A stretch of 64,000 bases of DNA from contig JAFLBO010000013.1 of assembly GCA_017303475.1 (NCBI GenBank), positions 1 to 64,000 on the forward strand, read 5' to 3'. Position numbers and translations under genes: made by a program. Origin of the DNA: Chitinophagales bacterium (GTDB lineage: Bacteria; Bacteroidota; Bacteroidia; Chitinophagales; Saprospiraceae). The notes below the pieces were generated by a model. It saw only the letters and a list, made by a program, of their open reading frames with translations, was not told the origin of the DNA and made no database searches. Positions 1-6,989 of the stretch are shown here, piece by piece (the stretch's first letter is position 1; each line of letters opens with the position of its first letter).

Positions 1-60
1 TCGTGGCTGTTTGAGAGGGTATTAGGCAAAAAAATGTTCACAAAATTGACGGGTAATTGA
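1..60 (+). CDS. Possible 3' end of an upstream gene (partial)
   Basis: A + strand frame is open from the first base to a TGA at 58-60. The 19 visible codons end ...KKMFTKLTGN. The composition is compatible with the end of a cytoplasmic protein, but nineteen codons are too few to name a family, and an open stretch of this length also arises by chance. The following 138 bases to the next start hold no recognisable signal. Confidence 0.3.
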   Translation, partial: SWLFERVLGKKMFTKLTGN

Positions 61-198
61 GCCTAATGAGCAAGGACAAATGCCAAAAATGAATCATTAA
101 TCTGTCAACCTTTTTTAGGACGGGTCATTCCCTGATTAAACTTACCTTAGACTCTGGATACAAAAAAAAACAAGCTCACCAATTATACCCAATACAAG

Positions 199-954
199 AT
201 GAGACAATTAATAATAGTATTGAACCTCTTACTCTGTCAATCTTTGCCAGGACAGAACTGTTCCAATGATTCTTTATTTAATCGTTTCAAGTATGATGTA
301 GAAATCGAGATGTTAAACAATCAAATGACATGGCATGATGAAACTAAGGAATCATATTATACATTAATGATTGATTGCCCCATTAACTGTCTTGTTCAAT
401 ACACGGATGATGCTGTTCCAGCTATTCGGGCAATAATTTTTGGCGGTCTTGTAGAAAAGAATATTGACGATGGTATACTTGGCGAAATTCTGGACAGGCA
501 CAAAAATGACACTGCTCAATTCATTTTGGCTCCAGGCTGCATAGTTAGGACTTGGACTGTCAATCAGTACATGCAAATAAAATGGAGATCGAAGGCTAAG
601 TACAAAACTTCCAATCCCGATGACGATTTTAAATCTCGTCTTGAAAATTTGCAAAGTAGAGTACAGGAAAACGTTCGTGTTTACATACCAGGAGAATATC
701 ACGGCCAGGTGACAAAAGATGATTTACTATCCATAGATAGTTTGTCCTGTACATTACCAGGGTACAGGATTGTCTCTTTTGATCTATACGCGGGCACTAA
801 AACCTTCTCCACAAATAATGTTTTTACGCAAGAGATCAAGGAATTAATAAAAACGATGACATCCGGAGACCGCATTCATATAGAAGAAATACGGGTTGAA
901 TGTCCTGACAGAAGGATAAGACCAATTGGAGGCAAATCTCTTAGGATTAAATGA
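199..954 (+). CDS. Secreted hypothetical protein
   Basis: 251 residues. The N-terminus has a short basic start (MRQ), a hydrophobic run to about residue 12 and a small-residue region before QNCSND, so a Sec signal peptide cut near residue 18-19 is likely. There is no further membrane segment and no C-terminal sorting domain, so the mature protein is probably periplasmic. The body is rich in Asp, Ile and Thr, with a few scattered cysteines. I do not recognise a family. The gene is clearly A+T-richer than the housekeeping genes further on, which suggests an accessory, possibly transferred region. Its TGA stop overlaps the ATG of a small downstream frame (ATGA, 951-954). Confidence 0.6.
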   Translation: MRQLIIVLNLLLCQSLPGQNCSNDSLFNRFKYDVEIEMLNNQMTWHDETKESYYTLMIDCPINCLVQYTDDAVPAIRAIIFGGLVEKNIDDGILGEILDRHKNDTAQFILAPGCIVRTWTVNQYMQIKWRSKAKYKTSNPDDDFKSRLENLQSRVQENVRVYIPGEYHGQVTKDDLLSIDSLSCTLPGYRIVSFDLYAGTKTFSTNNVFTQEIKELIKTMTSGDRIHIEEIRVECPDRRIRPIGGKSLRIK

Positions 955-1124
955 GTATAGTAGTGGGCATAGCACGGGTTTTGCGCTCAGTGACCGGCCT
1001 CCTCCCGCCGCACCCCCGGTATCACATCGCCGTGTTGGGGTCTTCCATACTTTATCGGGATGCCTTAAACGCGGCAGAAAAGTTGGGGCAAGACAAAATC
1101 CCGCCGGAAGATTTGGAAATTTGA
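951..1124 (+). CDS. Small ORF or C-terminal gene remnant, 57 aa
   Basis: An ATG overlapping the stop of the previous gene (ATGA) opens 57 codons beginning MSIVVGIARVLRSVTG and ending AEKLGQDKIPPEDLEI, then TGA. The end looks like real coding sequence: an amphipathic helix with an acidic, proline-containing tail. The base composition jumps to G+C-rich here, unlike the genes on both sides. It may be the leftover 3' end of an older gene interrupted by A+T-rich insertions, or a small translationally coupled protein. No family recognised. Confidence 0.3.
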   Translation: MSIVVGIARVLRSVTGLLPPHPRYHIAVLGSSILYRDALNAAEKLGQDKIPPEDLEI

Positions 1125-1194
1125 GTTTTGGAGCTATTTTTACGCTTGAAAAAATATTTAATAAAAAAGATGCCTCTACTATTTTTTTCGGCAA

Positions 1195-1240
1195 CCAGTT
1201 GCGTGAATCCAGCCAGTTTGGGCTGGATTCACGCAACTGG
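1195..1240. repeat. Perfect 20-bp inverted repeat, 6-nt loop
   Basis: Arm 1195-1214 (CCAGTTGCGTGAATCCAGCC) is exactly complementary to 1221-1240, with loop AGTTTG. No T-run follows, so it is not a standard terminator. It lies in the 220-base gap between the small ORF and the T9SS gene. It is the simplest example of the perfect palindromes that recur between genes in this window. Confidence 0.85.
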
Positions 1241-1344
1241 CGTTTAGCAGCAAAGTAGTGACAAAGTGGGTTTTCACGCAATGTAGGCTATTGGTGGGAG
1301 GCACGTGAAACCTTAGTTCGCTGTAATCATCTAAATACAAACAC

Positions 1345-3018
1345 ATGACAATAAAGACAACATTTATAATAATTTTCCTATTGTACCTAAATATTTTACT
1401 CGGACAGGCACCTGCCTGGGACTGGGTTACAAAAGCCGGAGGAACAGGAGACGATGCTGCTTTGTCAACAACATCAGACATTGACGGCGCTATAATTGTT
1501 GCCGGATACTTTAGTGGTTCTATCACATTTGGGACATATTCCCTTTCAAGTTTTGGGGTTTTTGATTTTTTTATTGCAAAATACGATTCGACAGGCAATG
1601 TGCTCTGGGCAAAGAGCGGTGGCGGACCATTATCTGACCAAATTTCATCAATAACAACTGACCCTTGGGGAAACATACTAGTAACTGGAGCATTCCAAAG
1701 TCCTACTTTGACGATTGATACACTTACACTACTCAATTCCGGCTCATGGGACGCTTTTGCAGCAAAGTTTGATCCGCAAGGTAATATACGTTGGGCAAAG
1801 CAAATTGTCGGACCTGATCATGACAACTCAAATTGTGTTATTGCGGATTCAAACTGTATCGTAATTGGGGGTAGATTTAAGCAAAATATTGTTATTGGCA
1901 ATGATACGCTTATTAATGTCAGCTCCGGCACTAATGCTTTTGATATATTCCTTGTCAAATATGATACCTTAGGCAATGTTATTTGGTCTAAAAGTATAGG
2001 TAGTCCAAAGGAAGACGTAATTAAATCCCTTGCTTTTGATTACGATGACAATATTCTAGCCACTGGAACTTATGGAAACGCCTCCATCACTTTTGGTACA
2101 ACAACCCTAAGCAGTTCAGGAGGAAATGACATTTTTTTGGCCAAGTTCAATAGATTAGGTGATGTAATTTGGGCAAAAAAAGCTGGTGGAACATACAGTG
2201 AGTATGCAAATGCCTTGTCCGTTGATCAAAACAACAATCCAATTGTATCCGGATACTTTAGTAGCCCCAAAATTTACTTTGACACCGATTCGCTTATAAA
2301 TTCTGGAGTCGCAGGATCTACTACTTTCCTTGCAAAATACAACAGCAACGGAAATATTGTTTGGGCAAGAAAAGCAGGAAATGCTACATCTAATGTTGGT
2401 TATGCATCTTGTACCGACCAAGATAATAATATACTAATTGCGGGTAATCACCAAAATAATCCATTGATTTTTGGAGGAGACACATTAGATAATAATGGAG
2501 CATGGGACATCTACCTTTTGAAGTTCGATGAATTTGGGAACGAGCTTTGGGCGAAAAGTGCAGGGGGGGGCGATAATGATGAAACTCACTCCAATTGCCT
2601 GGCAATAACACCCAATGGATCCGTTCTACTGGCTGGAGGGTTTTATAGTGATAACATTTTTTTCGACTCCATCTCTTTAATTAATACAGTCGTAGGAGAT
2701 CCGTTTTCTAACAAAAAAGACATGTTTCTTGCTGTGCTATCTCCTAGTACCCTTACAACAGGTATTGGCATCCTGGAAACATCAATTGATGACTATGTGA
2801 TTCTCTTCCCAAACCCGACAAACGGAACATTAAACTTAAAATCTGCTCACCCAATTCATGAAATAAAAATATTTGGCTCAACAGGACAACAAATAATGAT
2901 TGAAAATGTAAACGGGCAGCAGTCTTATGCTGTAACGCTTGAGTCAAATGGGGTCTTTTTTGTACAAATCATGACAGACATTCAAATTACAACAAAAAAA
3001 GTAGTTGTAAAAAAATAA
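1345..3018 (+). CDS. T9SS-secreted beta-repeat (SBBP-like) protein
   Basis: 557 residues. A signal peptide covers about residues 1-20 (ends ...LLGQ). Residues ~25-470 consist of some eight to ten degenerate ~50-60-residue units with the pattern 'D..GN..WAK..GG...D......D..GN....G.F', as in SBBP/beta-propeller-like repeats of Bacteroidota surface proteins. Residues ~475-557 form a type A T9SS sorting domain: YVILFPNPTNGTLNL, then G(Q)Q, ending TTKKVVVKK. The product is therefore expected to be exported by Sec, carried across the outer membrane by the Por system and anchored or released outside. The ligand is unknown. Codon use is A+T-rich like its neighbours. Confidence 0.85.
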   Translation: MTIKTTFIIIFLLYLNILLGQAPAWDWVTKAGGTGDDAALSTTSDIDGAIIVAGYFSGSITFGTYSLSSFGVFDFFIAKYDSTGNVLWAKSGGGPLSDQISSITTDPWGNILVTGAFQSPTLTIDTLTLLNSGSWDAFAAKFDPQGNIRWAKQIVGPDHDNSNCVIADSNCIVIGGRFKQNIVIGNDTLINVSSGTNAFDIFLVKYDTLGNVIWSKSIGSPKEDVIKSLAFDYDDNILATGTYGNASITFGTTTLSSSGGNDIFLAKFNRLGDVIWAKKAGGTYSEYANALSVDQNNNPIVSGYFSSPKIYFDTDSLINSGVAGSTTFLAKYNSNGNIVWARKAGNATSNVGYASCTDQDNNILIAGNHQNNPLIFGGDTLDNNGAWDIYLLKFDEFGNELWAKSAGGGDNDETHSNCLAITPNGSVLLAGGFYSDNIFFDSISLINTVVGDPFSNKKDMFLAVLSPSTLTTGIGILETSIDDYVILFPNPTNGTLNLKSAHPIHEIKIFGSTGQQIMIENVNGQQSYAVTLESNGVFFVQIMTDIQITTKKVVVKK

Positions 3019-3146
3019 AAATTGCAACATCGAACAATCGCTTTCCGAAAATTGCTCCTATGCGTCGCAAATTCGGGAAGAGTAACGTTATCTCCACCTA
3101 ATCAAAATTCACCCCCCAATTCAACAAATGCTATTTTCCCGAAAAA

Positions 3147-3623
3147 ATGAAAATATTCAGGATATTAATAATTGGAATTTTAATAAGTATCAGCGTTGGT
3201 TGCAAACCTCCATCAGAAGACATTTTAGGTTTGAAAGGTTTTGAATGTAAGTTATGGTGGATTTATGATGAAGGAATTAGTAAAGGCCCTACACCATTAT
3301 TCTTGTGCGCTAATGAGAAAAAATATTACACATATTCAATAACAAGATTTGGCAAACTGAGAAAACCCATACCTGGAGATGTAGTTTATCCATTAACTGA
3401 ACATGGAGAATGGGAAATAAAAAAAGGCGCTCTATTTCTTCAAGGCAAAGGGTTTTCTACCATAAAAAGAATTTCGGATACCGTTTTTTTAAGACCTGAT
3501 GCATTTTTACTTGACGAAACAGATAAATTTCAAATAATGAATTGTGATTGTGACAGCTTGGATGCACAGTTTAAAGGTGGAATGATAGATAGTATGAAAA
3601 CCCTGTTAAATTACAAAGAATAA
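3147..3623 (+). CDS. Hypothetical lipoprotein
   Basis: 158 residues. The N-terminus is a lipoprotein signal: a basic start, a hydrophobic stretch ILIIGILISI and a lipobox SVGC, so Cys19 should be lipidated. The mature part begins KPPSEDILGLKGFECKLWWIYDEG. It has a predicted small beta-rich fold with a pattern of aromatic residues and a conserved-looking NCDCDSLD near residue 135. No family recognised. The gene is A+T-rich and stands between a T9SS cargo gene and a DinB-like gene, with no operon link evident. Confidence 0.6.
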   Translation: MKIFRILIIGILISISVGCKPPSEDILGLKGFECKLWWIYDEGISKGPTPLFLCANEKKYYTYSITRFGKLRKPIPGDVVYPLTEHGEWEIKKGALFLQGKGFSTIKRISDTVFLRPDAFLLDETDKFQIMNCDCDSLDAQFKGGMIDSMKTLLNYKE

Positions 3624-3691
3624 AAAGATAACCCTGCGTGTCTGCAAACCGCCCGCATAGTGCGTCGGTATAGTAGCCGCGCTCACGTTCG

Positions 3692-4336
3692 ATGAAACTA
3701 AAAAGTAAAAAAATGAAGCAAATAATATATGTTTTCCCGCTGTTCATATTGCCTGTTTTAGGCTTGTCGCAAGGCAAAAAACAAGTCTGGACACAAACTG
3801 ATAGGCAATATCTTCTTACTGGACTAAAAACGACTCAAGCTAACTTTCTCCAGGAAGTTGAGGGTTTGACTATGGAGCAAATTCATTTTAAGCCAGATAG
3901 CAGTCAGTGGTCTGTTGCAGAAGTAATGGAGCATCTTGGCATTTATGAAGAACTTCTTTATTGGGATTTATTAAATAATCAATATACGGATGAACGCCCA
4001 GAACTTATAGATTCTGTAAAAGGAATAGATAGCATAATGGTAGCCTATTCTACTGACCCTAACAAAGGTCAGGCTCCATTTGTCGCACAGCCGATAGGAC
4101 GGTTTAAAGAAAAAGAAGACCTAGTCAACTTCTTCACTCGCTTTAGAAATGAAGTAATAATATTAGTACAGGAAACAAAGGTTGACTTTAGGCTTCACTT
4201 CATTTTTAGACCCCCTGACTGGGGCGTTTGGCATATCCGAGACCTACATCAATATACATTGGTTTGGATTGCGCATACTGAAAGACACTTGAATCAGATA
4301 AAAAGGATAAAATCAAACCCTCGATTTCCTAAATAA
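3692..4336 (+). CDS. DinB-like superfamily protein, exported
   Basis: 214 residues from the first ATG. A second ATG at 3713 (MKQIIYVFPLFILPVLGLSQG) gives a cleaner signal peptide and may be the true start. The mature protein matches the DinB/YfiT four-helix bundle: TGLKTTQANFLQEVEGLTMEQIHFKPDSSQWSVAEVMEHLG at the first half and DLHQYTLVWIAHTERHLNQI at the end. The three histidines of the metal site are visible (MEHLG, the HQYTLVW helix and ERHLNQI). Family members bind a divalent metal and some are thiol transferases; the substrate here is unknown. The signal peptide implies a periplasmic version, which is common in Bacteroidota. Confidence 0.75.
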   Translation: MKLKSKKMKQIIYVFPLFILPVLGLSQGKKQVWTQTDRQYLLTGLKTTQANFLQEVEGLTMEQIHFKPDSSQWSVAEVMEHLGIYEELLYWDLLNNQYTDERPELIDSVKGIDSIMVAYSTDPNKGQAPFVAQPIGRFKEKEDLVNFFTRFRNEVIILVQETKVDFRLHFIFRPPDWGVWHIRDLHQYTLVWIAHTERHLNQIKRIKSNPRFPK

Positions 4337-4366
4337 GCACAATTTGTAGAAGCCATCTCAAAACTG

Positions 4367-5200
4367 GTGCCGATACAGAAAAAGATGCGTGGTAAGCGAA
4401 ATCAATGGGCGTCTCTGCTTAAAAATAATGCCTATCATACAAGTGTCGTATCTGCCGACTATAAATTTGCCAAAGGAAGCGTTCGTAAGATTAGCATTGG
4501 TGCCTTTGGAGTCCTGGATAATGCAGGTAGTGCTAATTACAGCAAAAAATCCATCAACTTATCTACCTCTGTTATTCAAAATCTGGGCAACCCGGATCAT
4601 TCACGTCATTCCATTGCCCTTGGAGTCAATGTTGGTTTGGCAAACAGAAAAATAGATTTAGACAATCTACAATGGCCCGGAGGGCCAGGAAGTATGCCGA
4701 CTACTGATATGAACGAAAAAGTCAATTTTGCAGATATTTCAGCAGGCCTGCTTTGGCAATACAAATCAAACACCCATTTTTCTTTTCAGCTGGGAAATGC
4801 CTTATTACATGTAAACTGACCCAACGTGTCTTTTTTCAAGAATGGTGTTTCCAAACTTTACCATCGCTTATACCTGCATGGGAATATTGAGGTTCCATTG
4901 ACCCATAAATTTTCGGTGGTTCCTTCCTTTCTATTTTTGAATCAGGGACCTTCTGATCAGCTACTATTTGGTTTTAACAACAAATGGTACTTCAAATCAC
5001 TTCATCCAAGCTTTGCACAACTTGGCTTTTTTGCCAAAACAACCGATAATTATAATGGAAGGGCCATCAATGTTTATGTGCTCTCTGCAACCGTTCAGCT
5101 ACATTCGTTTCTATGGGGCTTTTCCGTTGATCGGTTTCAGGAAATTGAAAGCTATGCCTATGAGTTTTCAGTTGGGTATACATTTGGAATGAATGATTAA
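4367..5200 (+). pseudogene. PorP/SprF family outer-membrane protein, broken
   Basis: Bacteroidota PorP/SprF proteins are ~300-residue outer-membrane proteins linked to T9SS, gliding and adhesins. Here the family pattern begins abruptly at RGKRNQWASL, near the usual YR.QW motif, so the signal peptide and first ~50 residues are missing; only a GTG at 4367 is available. The frame runs to a TGA at 4817-4819 inside the conserved HVN-x-PNVSFF motif and then continues in the same frame to 5200: KLYHRLYLHGNIEVPL.HKFSVVPSFLFLNQGP. A single Arg or Gln codon turned into TGA would explain it. No ATG or promoter was found. It is a double-damaged relic. Programmed readthrough is possible but unlikely given the missing N-terminus. 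Confidence 0.8.
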
Positions 5201-5246
5201 ATCCCACCTTACCAACCCAATAACCACCCCAATACTACTTCACTTG

Positions 5247-5713
5247 GGGTTGTGCAAAAAGGTTTCCGGTACAAGAATGCGCATTTTTTATATTGCTCGA
5301 GTCCTAAACCTCGCAGGTTTTTAAAACCTACGGTATGTACACAAGTTATATATGGATGTTAAGGCAATCTGGAAACACATCTAACATCTTGTAACCACTC
5401 GTTTTAACGAGTGGCCAGGAATACCCCACTATTCACATCTAGCATCTTTGCAGAGCATCAGCATCCATAACCTATTGAAGATGTGATGTTTTGTAAAGAT
5501 GCTAGATGTAATGGGGGGGGGCGACTTTTGCCCGCCGTTAAAACAGCGGGTTACAAGATGCTAGATGTTATTAATGGGGATAACCTCAGAAATTGATTCT
5601 CTATTTAACTTGTGTACATACCTTAAGTTTTTAAAACCTACGAGGTTTTTTGGTCAAGAAAATAAAATAAAATTTTGCTTCATCTTCACTTCTGCCCCCC
5701 TTTTTGCACAACC
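5247..5713. mobile_element. Terminal-inverted-repeat element, copy A (non-autonomous)
   Basis: The ends are GGGGTTGTGCAAAAAGG at 5247 and its near complement CCTTTTTGCACAACC at about 5699-5713, so the element has terminal inverted repeats. About 105 bases at each end match the ends of copies B (34390-35032) and C (58076-58767), in opposite orientation. They include subterminal CCTCG(T/C)AGGTTTT...ACCTACGG and GTATGTACACAAGTT. The middle (about 5355-5610) is unrelated to B and C: it is a palindrome of its own built on ATCTAGCATCTTG repeats and a GTTTTAACGRSNGG hairpin. No coding sequence. This segment also explains the gap between the PorP relic and the next gene. Confidence 0.75.
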
Positions 5714-5729
5714 TCAAGCGCTAATGAAA

Positions 5730-6308
5730 TCACCTTCTTCTAACAATCGGCACCTGTAAATTTGTTGGGCGGTTCTCTGGCTTATCAAAACCTCTCCCGT
5801 CAACATGCTTGCTACCCATGAAAAGCATATCCTTGAAGATATAGATCAGGTCGTAGTCGCCAACAATTTCTCCTTTTCTCACGCCAAAAAGTGGAAATTC
5901 CTTGCCTTTTATATCTTGAGTTATCCCTACTTCCCAGGCATTGAGTTCGGCTACCGGAGCCGAATTGAGCTGGTCAGCAAACATGGGGTGAAGAGGCGTT
6001 ACTTCAAAGCCTTCATCAAGGATATAGTCCACCTCAAAAGCGCCTTCGGCAATCGGATGCGCCTTACCCCAATTGGTATGCCCTTTGAAAGTAAATTTCA
6101 CCAATGGAACTTGCCCAAAAGGATCTGCTGAACTCACAATACTTCCCTCAAAGCGATCATCAGGAAAATATTTGAAATTACGCTGCACATAAAACGGCTC
6201 GATTTTGCCCGTGCCGAGCCTGTCCTCAAACGGACGCAGTTCGGGTGCGATACTGATCCATTCGCCGCCCTGTACGTAGGTTTTGATTTGTTCTACTGTC
6301 ATAAACAT
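5730..6308 (-). CDS. Conserved hypothetical protein divergent from HxlR regulator
   Basis: About 193 residues from the ATG at 6308 (MFMTVEQIKTYVQGGEW); a further ATG lies at 6302. There is no signal peptide or membrane segment. The alternating pattern of aromatic and polar residues (FYVQRNFKYFPDDRFEGSI, VPLVKFTFKGHTNWGKAH, AFEVDYILDEGFEVTPLH) suggests a beta-barrel such as a calycin-like fold, with a C-terminal DYDLIYIFKDMLFMGSKHVDGRGFDKPENRP. I do not recognise the family. It is transcribed away from the HxlR gene across a 120-base shared control region, so it is the most likely target of that regulator, perhaps a stress or xenobiotic response protein. Confidence 0.6.
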   Translation of the reverse strand: MFMTVEQIKTYVQGGEWISIAPELRPFEDRLGTGKIEPFYVQRNFKYFPDDRFEGSIVSSADPFGQVPLVKFTFKGHTNWGKAHPIAEGAFEVDYILDEGFEVTPLHPMFADQLNSAPVAELNAWEVGITQDIKGKEFPLFGVRKGEIVGDYDLIYIFKDMLFMGSKHVDGRGFDKPENRPTNLQVPIVRRR

Positions 6309-6391
6309 GAATATTTTTTTGATGAAAAAAGAATTGACAGGCAAAGTTTTTACCTTTGTCTAAATAAAATAAGTAGTCATATTTATTGTTT

Positions 6392-6413
6392 ATAGTCTTT
6401 AATTTTAGACTAT
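6392..6413. promoter_or_regulatory. Candidate HxlR operator
   Basis: An inverted repeat ATAGTCT-N8-AGACTAT lies 19 bases before the HxlR start and about 85 bases from the start of the divergent gene. A further TAGTC half-site is at about 6374-6378. HxlR proteins bind as dimers to such sites in shared promoter regions. The role is inferred from position and symmetry only. Confidence 0.45.
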
Positions 6414-6431
6414 TATGACAATCAATACATT

Positions 6432-6797
6432 ATGCGCAAAAACAAAAACTTCAATCCTAACAACTGCCCAGTTACCCACACCCTAAACCTCATCGGCGGG
6501 AAGTGGAAGCCCGTGGTAATTCACCTTTTAAGAAAGGAATGCAACCGCTTTTCAATGTTGCAAAGGGCCATGCCCGACATTAGCAAGCAGATGCTGACAC
6601 AGCAGCTGAGAGAATTGGAAGAGGATGGTATCATTGAAAGGAAAATCTTCGCCGAAATACCACCCCGAGTGGAATATTATATCTCCGATTATGGCAAAAC
6701 ACTTTTACCTGTGGTTGAAGCCATGAGCGAGTGGGGTTTGAAGGATATGGATTTGAACCACAAAAACTTTGACCCAGATTCTTGCAGCCCAATATAA
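6432..6797 (+). CDS. HxlR-family winged-helix regulator
   Basis: 121 residues, typical length for the family. The HxlR signature is complete: a near-N-terminal cysteine in NNCPVTHTLNLIGGKWKP, the recognition region RFSMLQRAMPDISKQMLTQQLRELEEDGIIER, and the wing P.RVEYYISDYGKTLLPVVEAMSEWG. Cys15 is at the position that senses thiol-reactive aldehydes or quinones in characterised members such as HypR and YodB. A second Cys is in the tail DPDSCSPI. It is divergently transcribed from the unknown gene at 5730-6308, with a candidate operator between them. The most likely role is autoregulation and control of that gene. Confidence 0.9.
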   Translation: MRKNKNFNPNNCPVTHTLNLIGGKWKPVVIHLLRKECNRFSMLQRAMPDISKQMLTQQLRELEEDGIIERKIFAEIPPRVEYYISDYGKTLLPVVEAMSEWGLKDMDLNHKNFDPDSCSPI

Positions 6798-6989
6798 AAA
6801 GGTCATTTCCCGCCCCGCCTGGTCAGCCTCCGCCAAAAAATTCCCACCCCCTTTATGTAAAACAATCCCCCATCCGCATCATGTAAGTCCGCCACCCAGT
6901 TCAGTAAGACGCCCCCTCTGCGTCTCTGCACTTAGGCGGTAAAAACTTTCACTGCGGATACATCACCCGCGCTAAAACACTTTATTTCT

